Source of the DNA: a virus
Virus record (IMG/VR): IMGVR_UViG_3300042484_001947
Coordinates: 1-20,381 of that record
Strand: one strand, 5' to 3'
Length of the DNA stretch: 20,381 nucleotides
In this document: positions 6,627 to 13,007 of the stretch, piece after piece
How the letters are laid out: the number at the start of each line of letters is the position of its first letter
Numbering within the stretch: position 1 is the first letter of the stretch
Program-made: the position numbers and the translations under genes
The notes under the pieces: model-generated
What the model saw: the letters and a program-made list of their open reading frames with translations, nothing else
Told to the model about the DNA's origin: nothing
Databases searched by the model: none

Positions 6627-7709
6627 ATGAAACGTGCCGTACTGTGTGTGGACAATCCACAAGACTTCATCCCCCAATTAAATGATTATAGTATTATGAT
6701 CATCAATCCCAATTCCACTGCTGCCAGGAATCAATACCTGTTGGGCAAAAGCGACTATTCATTATTGATCACTGCTGAAGGCGAACAATATCGTGATGGT
6801 GGTGATTATGGTGATGAACGTGTGCTGTGGTATACATCAGGCACCACAGGTGACAGTAAATTCTGTAGCTTCACACAAGCACAGATTGACAACATGGCCG
6901 CCCGCATATGCCAGACCTATCAGATAACTGAAAACGATCGTTATGTCAGTGTCATGAGTCTGTGGCATGCACATGGGCAGGGCTTCTATTGGGCCACTAA
7001 CCTGGCTGGATGCAGCCGTAGTTTCATGTCAGTCAAGGACATACGTAGCCTACCAGAACGCCGGCCCACCTTCGTCACTGCCATACCAGATGTACTCAAA
7101 GTGGTTGCACAGGGCAATTATCGTGGTCTGCGATTTATTCGTAGTGCCAGCGCACCTCTGCCACCAGAATTACAAAGAGAATTGGCTTATAAATTCCGGG
7201 TGCCAGTTGTGGAAGCATTTGGCATGACCGAAGCCCTGAGTCATTGCTTTACCAATCCGTTGGTAGGTGAACAACGAGCCGGCACTGTGGGGTTGCCTGA
7301 CGGCGTGGAGGCTGACATAGTGGAAGGTCGTTTGTATATTCGTGGGCCAACTGTGGTAGTACCCGGCTGGTATGACACAGGTGATCTGGCTGACCAGGAT
7401 GCAGCTGGTTACTTCCGTATACTGGGCCGCAGTCGAGATCAGATCAACGTGCGTGGATTGAAGTTGAACCCCGTTAGTCTGGAGCAGAAACTCATGGATA
7501 ATATTGATGGATTACGTGATTGTGTGATATTTGGCTCAGACGCAGTCAAGTGTCTGTATGTGGGTGACGCAGACCCAGATGTCATAAGACGTTATCTAAT
7601 AGCATTGGGCCCGCATTGTCGCCCTGTATTACTGAACAAGGTCGATGCTGTGCCCGTCAGTCCGTCTGGCAAAATCAGCCGCACCTGGTTGGATGTTCAG
7701 TTTTCGTAA
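6627..7709 (+). CDS. Acyl-adenylate-forming ligase (ANL superfamily), compact
   Basis: The protein has the core motifs of AMP-forming acyl-CoA synthetases and acyl-AMP ligases: the phosphate loop YTSGTTGDSK (69-78), AFGMTEALSH (198-207), YDTGDL (249-254), the hinge ILGRSRDQINVRG (265-277) and the catalytic lysine K349 in PSGKISR. At 360 residues it lacks about 150 residues of the usual N-terminal part, yet both catalytic lobes remain, so activation of a carboxylic acid with ATP is plausible. It is the only plus-strand gene here and follows a TATAAATA motif. I see no clear Shine-Dalgarno sequence before the ATG. Its last 81 bases overlap the 3' end of the minus-strand aminotransferase gene. 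The acid substrate and the acceptor (CoA, carrier protein or other) are unknown. Confidence 0.88.
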   Translation: MKRAVLCVDNPQDFIPQLNDYSIMIINPNSTAARNQYLLGKSDYSLLITAEGEQYRDGGDYGDERVLWYTSGTTGDSKFCSFTQAQIDNMAARICQTYQITENDRYVSVMSLWHAHGQGFYWATNLAGCSRSFMSVKDIRSLPERRPTFVTAIPDVLKVVAQGNYRGLRFIRSASAPLPPELQRELAYKFRVPVVEAFGMTEALSHCFTNPLVGEQRAGTVGLPDGVEADIVEGRLYIRGPTVVVPGWYDTGDLADQDAAGYFRILGRSRDQINVRGLKLNPVSLEQKLMDNIDGLRDCVIFGSDAVKCLYVGDADPDVIRRYLIALGPHCRPVLLNKVDAVPVSPSGKISRTWLDVQFS

Positions 7710-8273
7710 GTCGGGATAGGCCACGTGTCTGGGTACTTCATACGAAACTTTTGAAAATCTAGAAATAATATCAGTGCCACGAGCGCAATCCTCCAGAGTG
7801 GGACAATAATGCCAACCCCAGCCAAATACCTGTTGGTCCTGCCAGGGACTAACGCTCAGATCTCGACCATCACTGCGCCAGCGACTCAATTGGTGATAGA
7901 CATTGACATCATCTGTCAATATAGCCCCCACCTTGCCCAAATGTAGCGGTTTGCCGTGACCAAAACTCATACATTGAATCGATCCCGGTCGATACATATC
8001 AGGACTCAATAGTCTGGCACTATCCCAAATGCGAGTGCCGTAGAACTGGTATTCGCCAGTCCATCGTTCAGGCACCAACTCGTAATCGATATTCAGTTGA
8101 AGCATCAGCTGAGGTATGCTCAGGTAGGTGTACGATGTAAATCGACAACTCTTGACTTCATCGTAGCGCATGGCCAGTTCAATTGCATGAGTGCAACCAT
8201 CTGTGGCCACTGCATAGGGGGCACCAGTGTACTCAGCCAGACGTTGTTCAAATTCAAAAAGCCGATCAAACAT
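7629..8273 (-). CDS. DegT/DnrJ/EryC1/StrS-type aminotransferase, compact (214 aa)
   Basis: The N-terminus FEFEQRLAEYTGAPYAVATD matches the opening of the DegT family of PLP-dependent sugar aminotransferases. IWDSARLL (about 82-89) corresponds to the PLP-contacting acidic segment, and CMSFGHGKPLHLGKVGAI holds the expected Schiff-base lysine at K108. The protein is little more than half the usual 370-400 residues: spacing before the lysine is shortened and most of the C-terminal small domain is missing, so it may be a minimal or non-catalytic member. Its ATG makes a TAATG junction with the upstream gene, and its 3' end overlaps the opposing ligase gene by 81 bases. Amino-sugar synthesis for a glycan is the family role, but this is not certain here. 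Confidence 0.75.
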   Translation of the reverse strand: MFDRLFEFEQRLAEYTGAPYAVATDGCTHAIELAMRYDEVKSCRFTSYTYLSIPQLMLQLNIDYELVPERWTGEYQFYGTRIWDSARLLSPDMYRPGSIQCMSFGHGKPLHLGKVGAILTDDVNVYHQLSRWRSDGRDLSVSPWQDQQVFGWGWHYCPTLEDCARGTDIISRFSKVSYEVPRHVAYPDLRKLNIQPGAADFARRTDGHSIDLVQ

Positions 8274-8488
8274 TAATCGTCGTGTTCCATGGCATCTGCT
8301 TCGCGAACCAGTTCTACCAACTGATCAATTGTCGCACACATGATCTTGGCAGTTTTCCAATCGCCTTCAGCATCTTTGCCACTGATCTCAAACATGTATC
8401 CATTGTCGTACATATAAACATTATAGTTCTCATTTACTTTTGCCAGCTTGTCGCTGATTTTACTCACTGCTGATTTCTTAGTCGCCAT
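8273..8488 (-). CDS. Hypothetical small protein (71 aa)
   Basis: I prefer ATG at 8488 (MATKKSAVSK) because AAGGAG lies six bases before it; an in-frame TTG at 8494 has poorer spacing. The protein has a lysine-rich start and an alternating, strand-like middle (YNVYMYDNGYMFEISGKD), then an acidic helix. It resembles small conserved proteins of T4-like marine phages, from memory, but no function is known. It is coupled to the aminotransferase gene by a TAATG junction and overlaps the gene before it. Confidence 0.65.
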   Translation of the reverse strand: MATKKSAVSKISDKLAKVNENYNVYMYDNGYMFEISGKDAEGDWKTAKIMCATIDQLVELVREADAMEHDD

Positions 8489-8672
8489 CTTCAACTCCTT
8501 TTAAGTTTTTAATCATTACATATTGGTCAAACAATTGTGTTAATTCGTTATCTTCACCCACGTACCAATCAGCAGCAGCCTTCATACTGTATGACATAAT
8601 CTCAGAGTCGGTTTTGCCGGGAAAATGTCCCTCGCAGACTGCCAACCAGATTTCCGGTTTAGTGTCCATCAT
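8478..8672 (-). CDS. Hypothetical small protein (64 aa)
   Basis: The start ATG at 8672 overlaps the stop of the glycosyltransferase gene in an ATGA junction. The protein is soluble and acidic, with a helical, tryptophan-containing sequence (PEIWLAVCEGHFPGKTDSEI). No family is recognised. Tight overlaps at both ends support it as a real gene in the same transcript as the glycosyltransferase. Confidence 0.6.
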   Translation of the reverse strand: MMDTKPEIWLAVCEGHFPGKTDSEIMSYSMKAAADWYVGEDNELTQLFDQYVMIKNLKGVEDGD

Positions 8673-9733
8673 GATGTCAATTGATTGACCATGACAGTGG
8701 GTTGTAGGTAATCCTTGATCAATATGGCCTTCTGTTCCATCAATGCAGGAATATAATCACGGTAGTTACGTATACGTTCATTGATAAACGCTGCCAGACT
8801 GTCACGATATAACTGATAGTTGGCCAGGGATTCAGTCCAGATACTGGGGTACTTAAACTCTGGCAAATACATTTCTGTATAACTACAACGATCCGGCAAG
8901 ATGGGGATTACACCTGCTAATACACCTTCCATGACACTGATGCCCAGGTTCTCATGTAGACTACAGCTGAACAGGATTTTACAACGTCCCATGGTCTGAT
9001 AATACTCAGACTTGCTGAGATTCATCTTCTGTGTGATCAATGTGCGAGCATAGATGGCATTCTGCAAATCTTCCACAATATCCGGCTGCTTGTCAGCATT
9101 GTAACGATGCGGCCAGATCATGGTGTCAGTTTTAATGGTGTTCCAATATTGACTGCACTGATCAATAATGGGTGTATGTGGTTGCCCACTACGAACTGCC
9201 TTGTGATGAAACTCTGTGGAAATTTCCAAGTTACGCAAGAACATGTCTTTGTGGAAGTCAGTGGCAAAGTAATTGCGATCACAAGCATGGAACCAGGCAC
9301 GTTCCTGATGGTGTGGCCAGGGCTTCTGCATTTTGTAACCCAGAATGTCTGTGGGATCATAGGCACCTGCATGCCAGATGCCGTGTATCTCCACTGGAAT
9401 ATCCAGCAAGTCGCTCATGTAACGTATGGCTGTGATGACAAAGTTCCAGGCATCTGTTACCAGAAACTTATCTCCTGACTTGATCTCACCAGTGCTGAAC
9501 AGTCGACTGATGCATTCTGTCTGGCTGGCCTTGTAGACGTTGGTGGCACCAAAGTCCAGGAATGCACCAGTGGTGGTACCTGCTGGGATAGTCACACCGT
9601 CGATAGTTTTTACTGTGTAAGATTTACCCTGTTGGGCAATGGACTCATCCAGAATGCCGGGAATGTTGTCGTACCATTGCCGTGTATATCTGGCATCTAT
9701 GGGCTCGATGGGTACAATGTAGATGGTGTTCAT
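8669..9733 (-). CDS. GT-B fold glycosyltransferase-like protein
   Basis: The C-terminal half contains CSLHENLGISVMEGVLAGVI (about 257-276), with E261 and E269, matching the E-x7-E nucleotide-sugar binding motif of GT4-type retaining glycosyltransferases. The N-terminal half, about 150 residues, would be the acceptor lobe. At 354 residues it has a normal GT-B length. It starts in an ATGA overlap with a 54-residue zinc-ribbon candidate and ends in an ATGA overlap with the next small gene. Possible acceptors are phage DNA bases, phage structural proteins or host surface glycans; the sequence does not say. It is not clearly one of the T4 DNA glucosyltransferases. Confidence 0.8.
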   Translation of the reverse strand: MNTIYIVPIEPIDARYTRQWYDNIPGILDESIAQQGKSYTVKTIDGVTIPAGTTTGAFLDFGATNVYKASQTECISRLFSTGEIKSGDKFLVTDAWNFVITAIRYMSDLLDIPVEIHGIWHAGAYDPTDILGYKMQKPWPHHQERAWFHACDRNYFATDFHKDMFLRNLEISTEFHHKAVRSGQPHTPIIDQCSQYWNTIKTDTMIWPHRYNADKQPDIVEDLQNAIYARTLITQKMNLSKSEYYQTMGRCKILFSCSLHENLGISVMEGVLAGVIPILPDRCSYTEMYLPEFKYPSIWTESLANYQLYRDSLAAFINERIRNYRDYIPALMEQKAILIKDYLQPTVMVNQLTS

Positions 9734-9894
9734 TTGATAATGCGTAGTCGTTTAAGTAGGTTGTGGAATCGCATGTAGTGCGGATTGCTGAGAATCTGTT
9801 CAACCATGCTGGGATTATGTGGACAACGTCCTTGTTGATAATCACAGTTGGGTTGTATCTTCATCCCGCAAGTTGAGCATTTCTCAGCATTCAT
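9730..9894 (-). CDS. Small zinc-ribbon candidate protein (54 aa)
   Basis: This short gene was found by direct translation. It begins MNAEKCSTCGMKIQ and holds four cysteines in a C-x2-C-x7-C-x6-C pattern (C6, C9, C17, C24) followed by H26, then a helical, basic C-terminus (HNLLKRLRIIK). The pattern suggests a small zinc-binding knuckle. Its TGA overlaps the glycosyltransferase ATG by four bases (ATGA), and GAGGA lies about ten bases before its start, so translation is plausible. It may bind nucleic acid or a partner protein; this is inference. Confidence 0.65.
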   Translation of the reverse strand: MNAEKCSTCGMKIQPNCDYQQGRCPHNPSMVEQILSNPHYMRFHNLLKRLRIIK

Positions 9895-9917
9895 TGTCTA
9901 GTAATCCTCGAATTTAT

Positions 9918-10184
9918 TCAGTCTCTCACACGATATGTAGTACGTGGCTTGTTGTCGAACTTACGCTCGGCACGTGGATAAGGATTCCAGCCCGGACGAG
10001 CAGGTTTACCTCGGATGATACGTTGCATTTCACCCCAGGGAGTCTTTTCGTTATACAGATGTGCTTCGTCAAAGAAATATCCTTGCTCCACACAAAATTC
10101 ACGATAGCGATCCAGGTCGTCAAAGATCTGACTGACTTCGGGTTTCATACGCATATACTTCTTTAGCCATGTAGGATGGGCCAT
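9918..10184 (-). CDS. Conserved phage hypothetical protein (88 aa)
   Basis: The protein has a helical core (VSQIFDDLDRYREFCVEQGY, about 17-36) followed by FDEAHLYNEKTPWGEMQRII and a basic, proline-rich tail. From memory this layout recurs in uncharacterised small proteins of T4-like cyanophages, with similar 'FDDLxxFxxFC' and 'ExxLYN' segments. AAGGA lies upstream of its ATG. It follows the T-fold gene by nine bases and is probably in the same transcript. No function is known. Confidence 0.7.
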   Translation of the reverse strand: MAHPTWLKKYMRMKPEVSQIFDDLDRYREFCVEQGYFFDEAHLYNEKTPWGEMQRIIRGKPARPGWNPYPRAERKFDNKPRTTYRVRD

Positions 10185-10193
10185 GTTATTTCC

Positions 10194-10646
10194 TTAGATA
10201 CTGATTGATTGATATGGTCGGTGAGTGTTGTATTTTACCAAGCAGCCGTTCTCACCATCTTCGGCTACTTCTATCCAGACATTGCGTCCAGGATATCTAT
10301 TGGCGATCTGTAAGTACAGATCGTCTGCAATCATTTCACATGACTTATAGTCAAGTTTTAAAATGGCACCTTGAGTACTGGAATAGAGATTTTCCAGCCA
10401 TCGTTTAAATTGGATGAACTCGATGTCGCGGTCCGTGTGGAAGACGTCGATCCACACCCTGAAGTGAAAAGTGTGACGATGAGGATAACCCAGAAACGAT
10501 ACATCATATTCATCCCCAGTGGCTAATGCCGGATCAGTTAACGCTGCTGGGTATTTATGGATTCCTTCCTTGTTGAATGTCACCCAGATCTTGCGATCTG
10601 CTGATTCAACAATACGATCTATTTGCGTTCTTTGTTCTTGATTCAT
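10194..10646 (-). CDS. QueD/PTPS-like T-fold protein lacking catalytic residues
   Basis: The layout matches the 6-pyruvoyl/6-carboxytetrahydropterin synthase family: a possible first zinc ligand H30 (EGIHKYP), the pair H56 and H58 in PHRHTFHFRV, a DIEFIQFKRWLE segment like the family's 'DFxxLK', SCEMIADDLYLQI like 'PTxExIA', and a final VWIEVAED strand where QueD has its glutamate. The catalytic cysteine four residues before the HxH motif is leucine, and the LDH catalytic histidine is tyrosine (LDY). It may therefore bind zinc and a pterin or purine without normal QueD chemistry. It lies 32 bases after a DpdA-type gene, with its own promoter, which suggests a role in 7-deazaguanine handling. 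A distinct T-fold enzyme activity is also possible. Confidence 0.65.
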   Translation of the reverse strand: MNQEQRTQIDRIVESADRKIWVTFNKEGIHKYPAALTDPALATGDEYDVSFLGYPHRHTFHFRVWIDVFHTDRDIEFIQFKRWLENLYSSTQGAILKLDYKSCEMIADDLYLQIANRYPGRNVWIEVAEDGENGCLVKYNTHRPYQSISI

Positions 10647-10666
10647 TACTGTTCCTGTATAAGTTT

Positions 10667-10695
10667 ATTTTATAGTAATTAACTCAGGTCGTCAA
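10667..10695 (-). promoter_or_regulatory. Sigma70-like promoter for the T-fold gene
   Basis: On the minus strand TTGACG (10690-10695) is followed after 17 bases by TAAAAT (10667-10672); each hexamer differs from consensus at one position. The -35 box lies inside the last codons of the DpdA-type gene. A weaker alternative -10, TATAAA, gives a 15-base spacer. GGA precedes the downstream ATG. Confidence 0.55.
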
Positions 10696-12400
10696 GTTTG
10701 GTTTCATCAAATTCCATGTCGTCACCAATGTCACCGTCACCGTCATCTTCTGCTGTAAACAGAGCTTCAAACATAGTGTGGCCATTGATGGCCTTGGGGC
10801 CAATGTTACCAAAAGATCCTAAAATTTCAATCCAATAATTTTCATAAAATTCAATAATAGCATGAGCCTCTGCTTTGGTGGGGGCAGCAAATATCCGCTC
10901 CACGATGTCACGACACTTGGCATAATCACCATGACTCCATTGCATACTGTTGGGTAACCGGCCCTGATCATACTGACGATTGGCTTCTTGTACAGCATAG
11001 ATATGCGTCCAGACATTGTGTCCCATTTGCAATGCATAGCTGAAACTGTCCCAGCTGGTGCGGCCAATTTTGTTGATCTTGTTGAGATCAGGAACCACAT
11101 CGTATAAATCTTGATCTTTGAAGTTTTCCTCAGTTAACTCCACGCCAGGTTTGGGTACGCCTGGTTTGTAGATACATATGTCACTGATCTTGCAATGAGC
11201 ACTGACAGGGCTTTCATCAAAGTGTTTGAAATGACTAACAAAATCACTCATGGCCACTTCGCGTAGTGTACGTTGATCCAGAGCATATTTCTTATCGTCA
11301 ATACTCTTGCTCATACGATAACTCCAGCGATGATCTCGGCTCAGATCAGCATGGTGGTAAATCTGTCCGTTAGCCGTGGCCAGGAACGGACTAGCACAGT
11401 CAAAGCTGATGGTAAAATCAGGATTGACATATTTACGAATTGCTCGCTGTAGGTCAGTCAACAACAGAGCATATTCAATCTTACTGGTTCCCAGAACGTG
11501 TAACCAATCCTGTTGCCCCTGTTGCATCAGCCCGTCAAACTTCATCTCAATTAGCAAACGAATCATCAGCTCTGCATCAGTCTTGGTCTGGCCACCCATG
11601 GCCCAGCCATTGAAGTGTCGGCCGGGATACTTGGCAGGATCACAGAAGTCCTTCATGGTATTATACCAATTCAGTGCTTGTTTGTGATGGCTACCTTGTA
11701 ATACGTTTAGGAATTTAACACCGCCTGCTTCAACACCTTTACGATGCTTGATGAAGTATTCATTGTTGTATTTGGTGGCTTCCACAGCATCTTCATACGA
11801 ATTAAGACCAATCTTAGGACCCACTGGAGTTTCGGCAACCCAGGCAGGAGTATCCAATACCATACCCCAGTTCATGACACCGTCCATCCATTTTAGCACA
11901 GCATCACGTTTCTTTTGTGCCGCCACCAGCTTGTCCTGATATTCCTTCAACAGGTCCACAGTGATGGTCTTACCGGATTTGTTCACACGTTGTTCAGTTT
12001 TACCGGCCAGTTCAGCCAACTTGGCTTGCACACCTGGACTGTCAGGTGCTGCCCAGATACCTTCCCAGACACCTTTGGCAATCTGGAATCCGCCCGAGTC
12101 GCCCACAACAATGGCTGTGGGATCGCGATCACGAACCATGTCTTCACCAGCATCAGGTTTATTCAGATCTAAATTGGCATGTCCTGCTGAATACAGACTC
12201 CAACGATAGGGGAACAGACCTCGCTGTGGATTCAACCAATTGAGTTGTTCCATATCAGGGATACCAGCTGGCATACGCTCTGGTGGTACACAGTTGGGGT
12301 CTGATCTTTGTTTACCTATGTATGTGGCATAAAATCCACTCAGTGCTGGCAGAAAGACTGCGTAGTCATTCTGTTTACTTGTTAGATCATCTTGTTCCAT
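10679..12400 (-). CDS. dpdA: TGT-fold DNA transglycosylase, DpdA type
   Basis: The protein has the tRNA-guanine transglycosylase (TGT) core. DSGGFQ at 101-106 carries the proton-acceptor aspartate (D102 in bacterial TGT), VLQGS (233-237) matches the base-recognition 'VQGG', GWAMGG (265-270) matches 'AIGG', and FDCAS (333-337) carries D334 at the place of the nucleophilic aspartate. The bacterial zinc motif CxCxxC is not clear, and the protein has 573 residues rather than about 375, with inserts and an acidic C-terminal tail. These departures fit the DpdA family, which exchanges guanine in DNA for a 7-deazaguanine base, better than tRNA TGT. Its ATG overlaps the sulfotransferase-like gene by 14 bases. 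FolE, QueD and a T-fold protein nearby support DNA modification. An archaeosine-type tRNA enzyme is the main alternative. Confidence 0.82.
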   Translation of the reverse strand: MEQDDLTSKQNDYAVFLPALSGFYATYIGKQRSDPNCVPPERMPAGIPDMEQLNWLNPQRGLFPYRWSLYSAGHANLDLNKPDAGEDMVRDRDPTAIVVGDSGGFQIAKGVWEGIWAAPDSPGVQAKLAELAGKTEQRVNKSGKTITVDLLKEYQDKLVAAQKKRDAVLKWMDGVMNWGMVLDTPAWVAETPVGPKIGLNSYEDAVEATKYNNEYFIKHRKGVEAGGVKFLNVLQGSHHKQALNWYNTMKDFCDPAKYPGRHFNGWAMGGQTKTDAELMIRLLIEMKFDGLMQQGQQDWLHVLGTSKIEYALLLTDLQRAIRKYVNPDFTISFDCASPFLATANGQIYHHADLSRDHRWSYRMSKSIDDKKYALDQRTLREVAMSDFVSHFKHFDESPVSAHCKISDICIYKPGVPKPGVELTEENFKDQDLYDVVPDLNKINKIGRTSWDSFSYALQMGHNVWTHIYAVQEANRQYDQGRLPNSMQWSHGDYAKCRDIVERIFAAPTKAEAHAIIEFYENYWIEILGSFGNIGPKAINGHTMFEALFTAEDDGDGDIGDDMEFDETKLDDLS

Positions 12401-13007
12401 AAAATTTCACTTTTTCAATTAGTTCGTAGTCGGGCTTGAAGTATTGTCGTACTCGATCCATGTAACCAGGGCTTTGTATCTCTCTGGAAAATATTTCTTT
12501 AAATAATTTTCGTTCTGGGCTTGCGTCACTTACGTGTTGGTAATCATATCTGTTGTATCGGTTGGGCATTCCGCGATCTGCCAGAAAGTCGCTGAAATTC
12601 TGTCGATATTCTGGTCCAAATTTAAAATACACTGCATTGGAAAGATTTAGCCCCTGTAAGAAGTATACTTGACGTTCAGTATGGTCGTCAAAGGCAATCT
12701 TGTCAAACACCAGGTCAAAGAAGGCATTATTAAACTGTGATACATCGATGTTGCGATGATACAGATACATATACTCTGCAATGCCACTTAGCCAACGGTC
12801 CACTGGGTCACGTAATACTATCATGGGTACTTTATTTAGGCCGTCGGTATGATAGTTATAACATTCCCAACCCCAATCCTTGAGATTGGGTTTGGTCCAG
12901 GATGTGGCATTTTTAGGCACATTGACATACATGAATTCAGATTCTGGATGACTCCAGCACTCTCCGAATACGTGGCCACGTTCTTGATAGTAATTTAAGA
13001 AGCTCAT
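12387..13007 (-). CDS. Sulfotransferase-like protein (206 aa)
   Basis: The N-terminal FMYVNVPKNATSW (25-37) resembles the 5'-phosphosulfate-binding loop (VPKxGS/T) of PAPS-dependent sulfotransferases, with K32, and VLRDPVDRWLSG (64-75) matches the 3'-phosphate-binding motif RDPxxRxxS. At 206 residues it is slightly short for the family but keeps both PAPS-binding motifs. It would transfer sulfate from PAPS to a glycan, peptide or small molecule in the cytoplasm. Its start forms an ATGA overlap with a radical SAM gene and its end overlaps the DpdA-type gene, so the three are probably made together. The acceptor is unknown. Confidence 0.78.
   Translation of the reverse strand: MSFLNYYQERGHVFGECWSHPESEFMYVNVPKNATSWTKPNLKDWGWECYNYHTDGLNKVPMIVLRDPVDRWLSGIAEYMYLYHRNIDVSQFNNAFFDLVFDKIAFDDHTERQVYFLQGLNLSNAVYFKFGPEYRQNFSDFLADRGMPNRYNRYDYQHVSDASPERKLFKEIFSREIQSPGYMDRVRQYFKPDYELIEKVKFYGTR

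Noticed and set aside
7700-7760. Transcription terminator at the convergent ligase/aminotransferase end
   Set aside because: No stem-loop followed by a T run was seen; both coding regions simply overlap.
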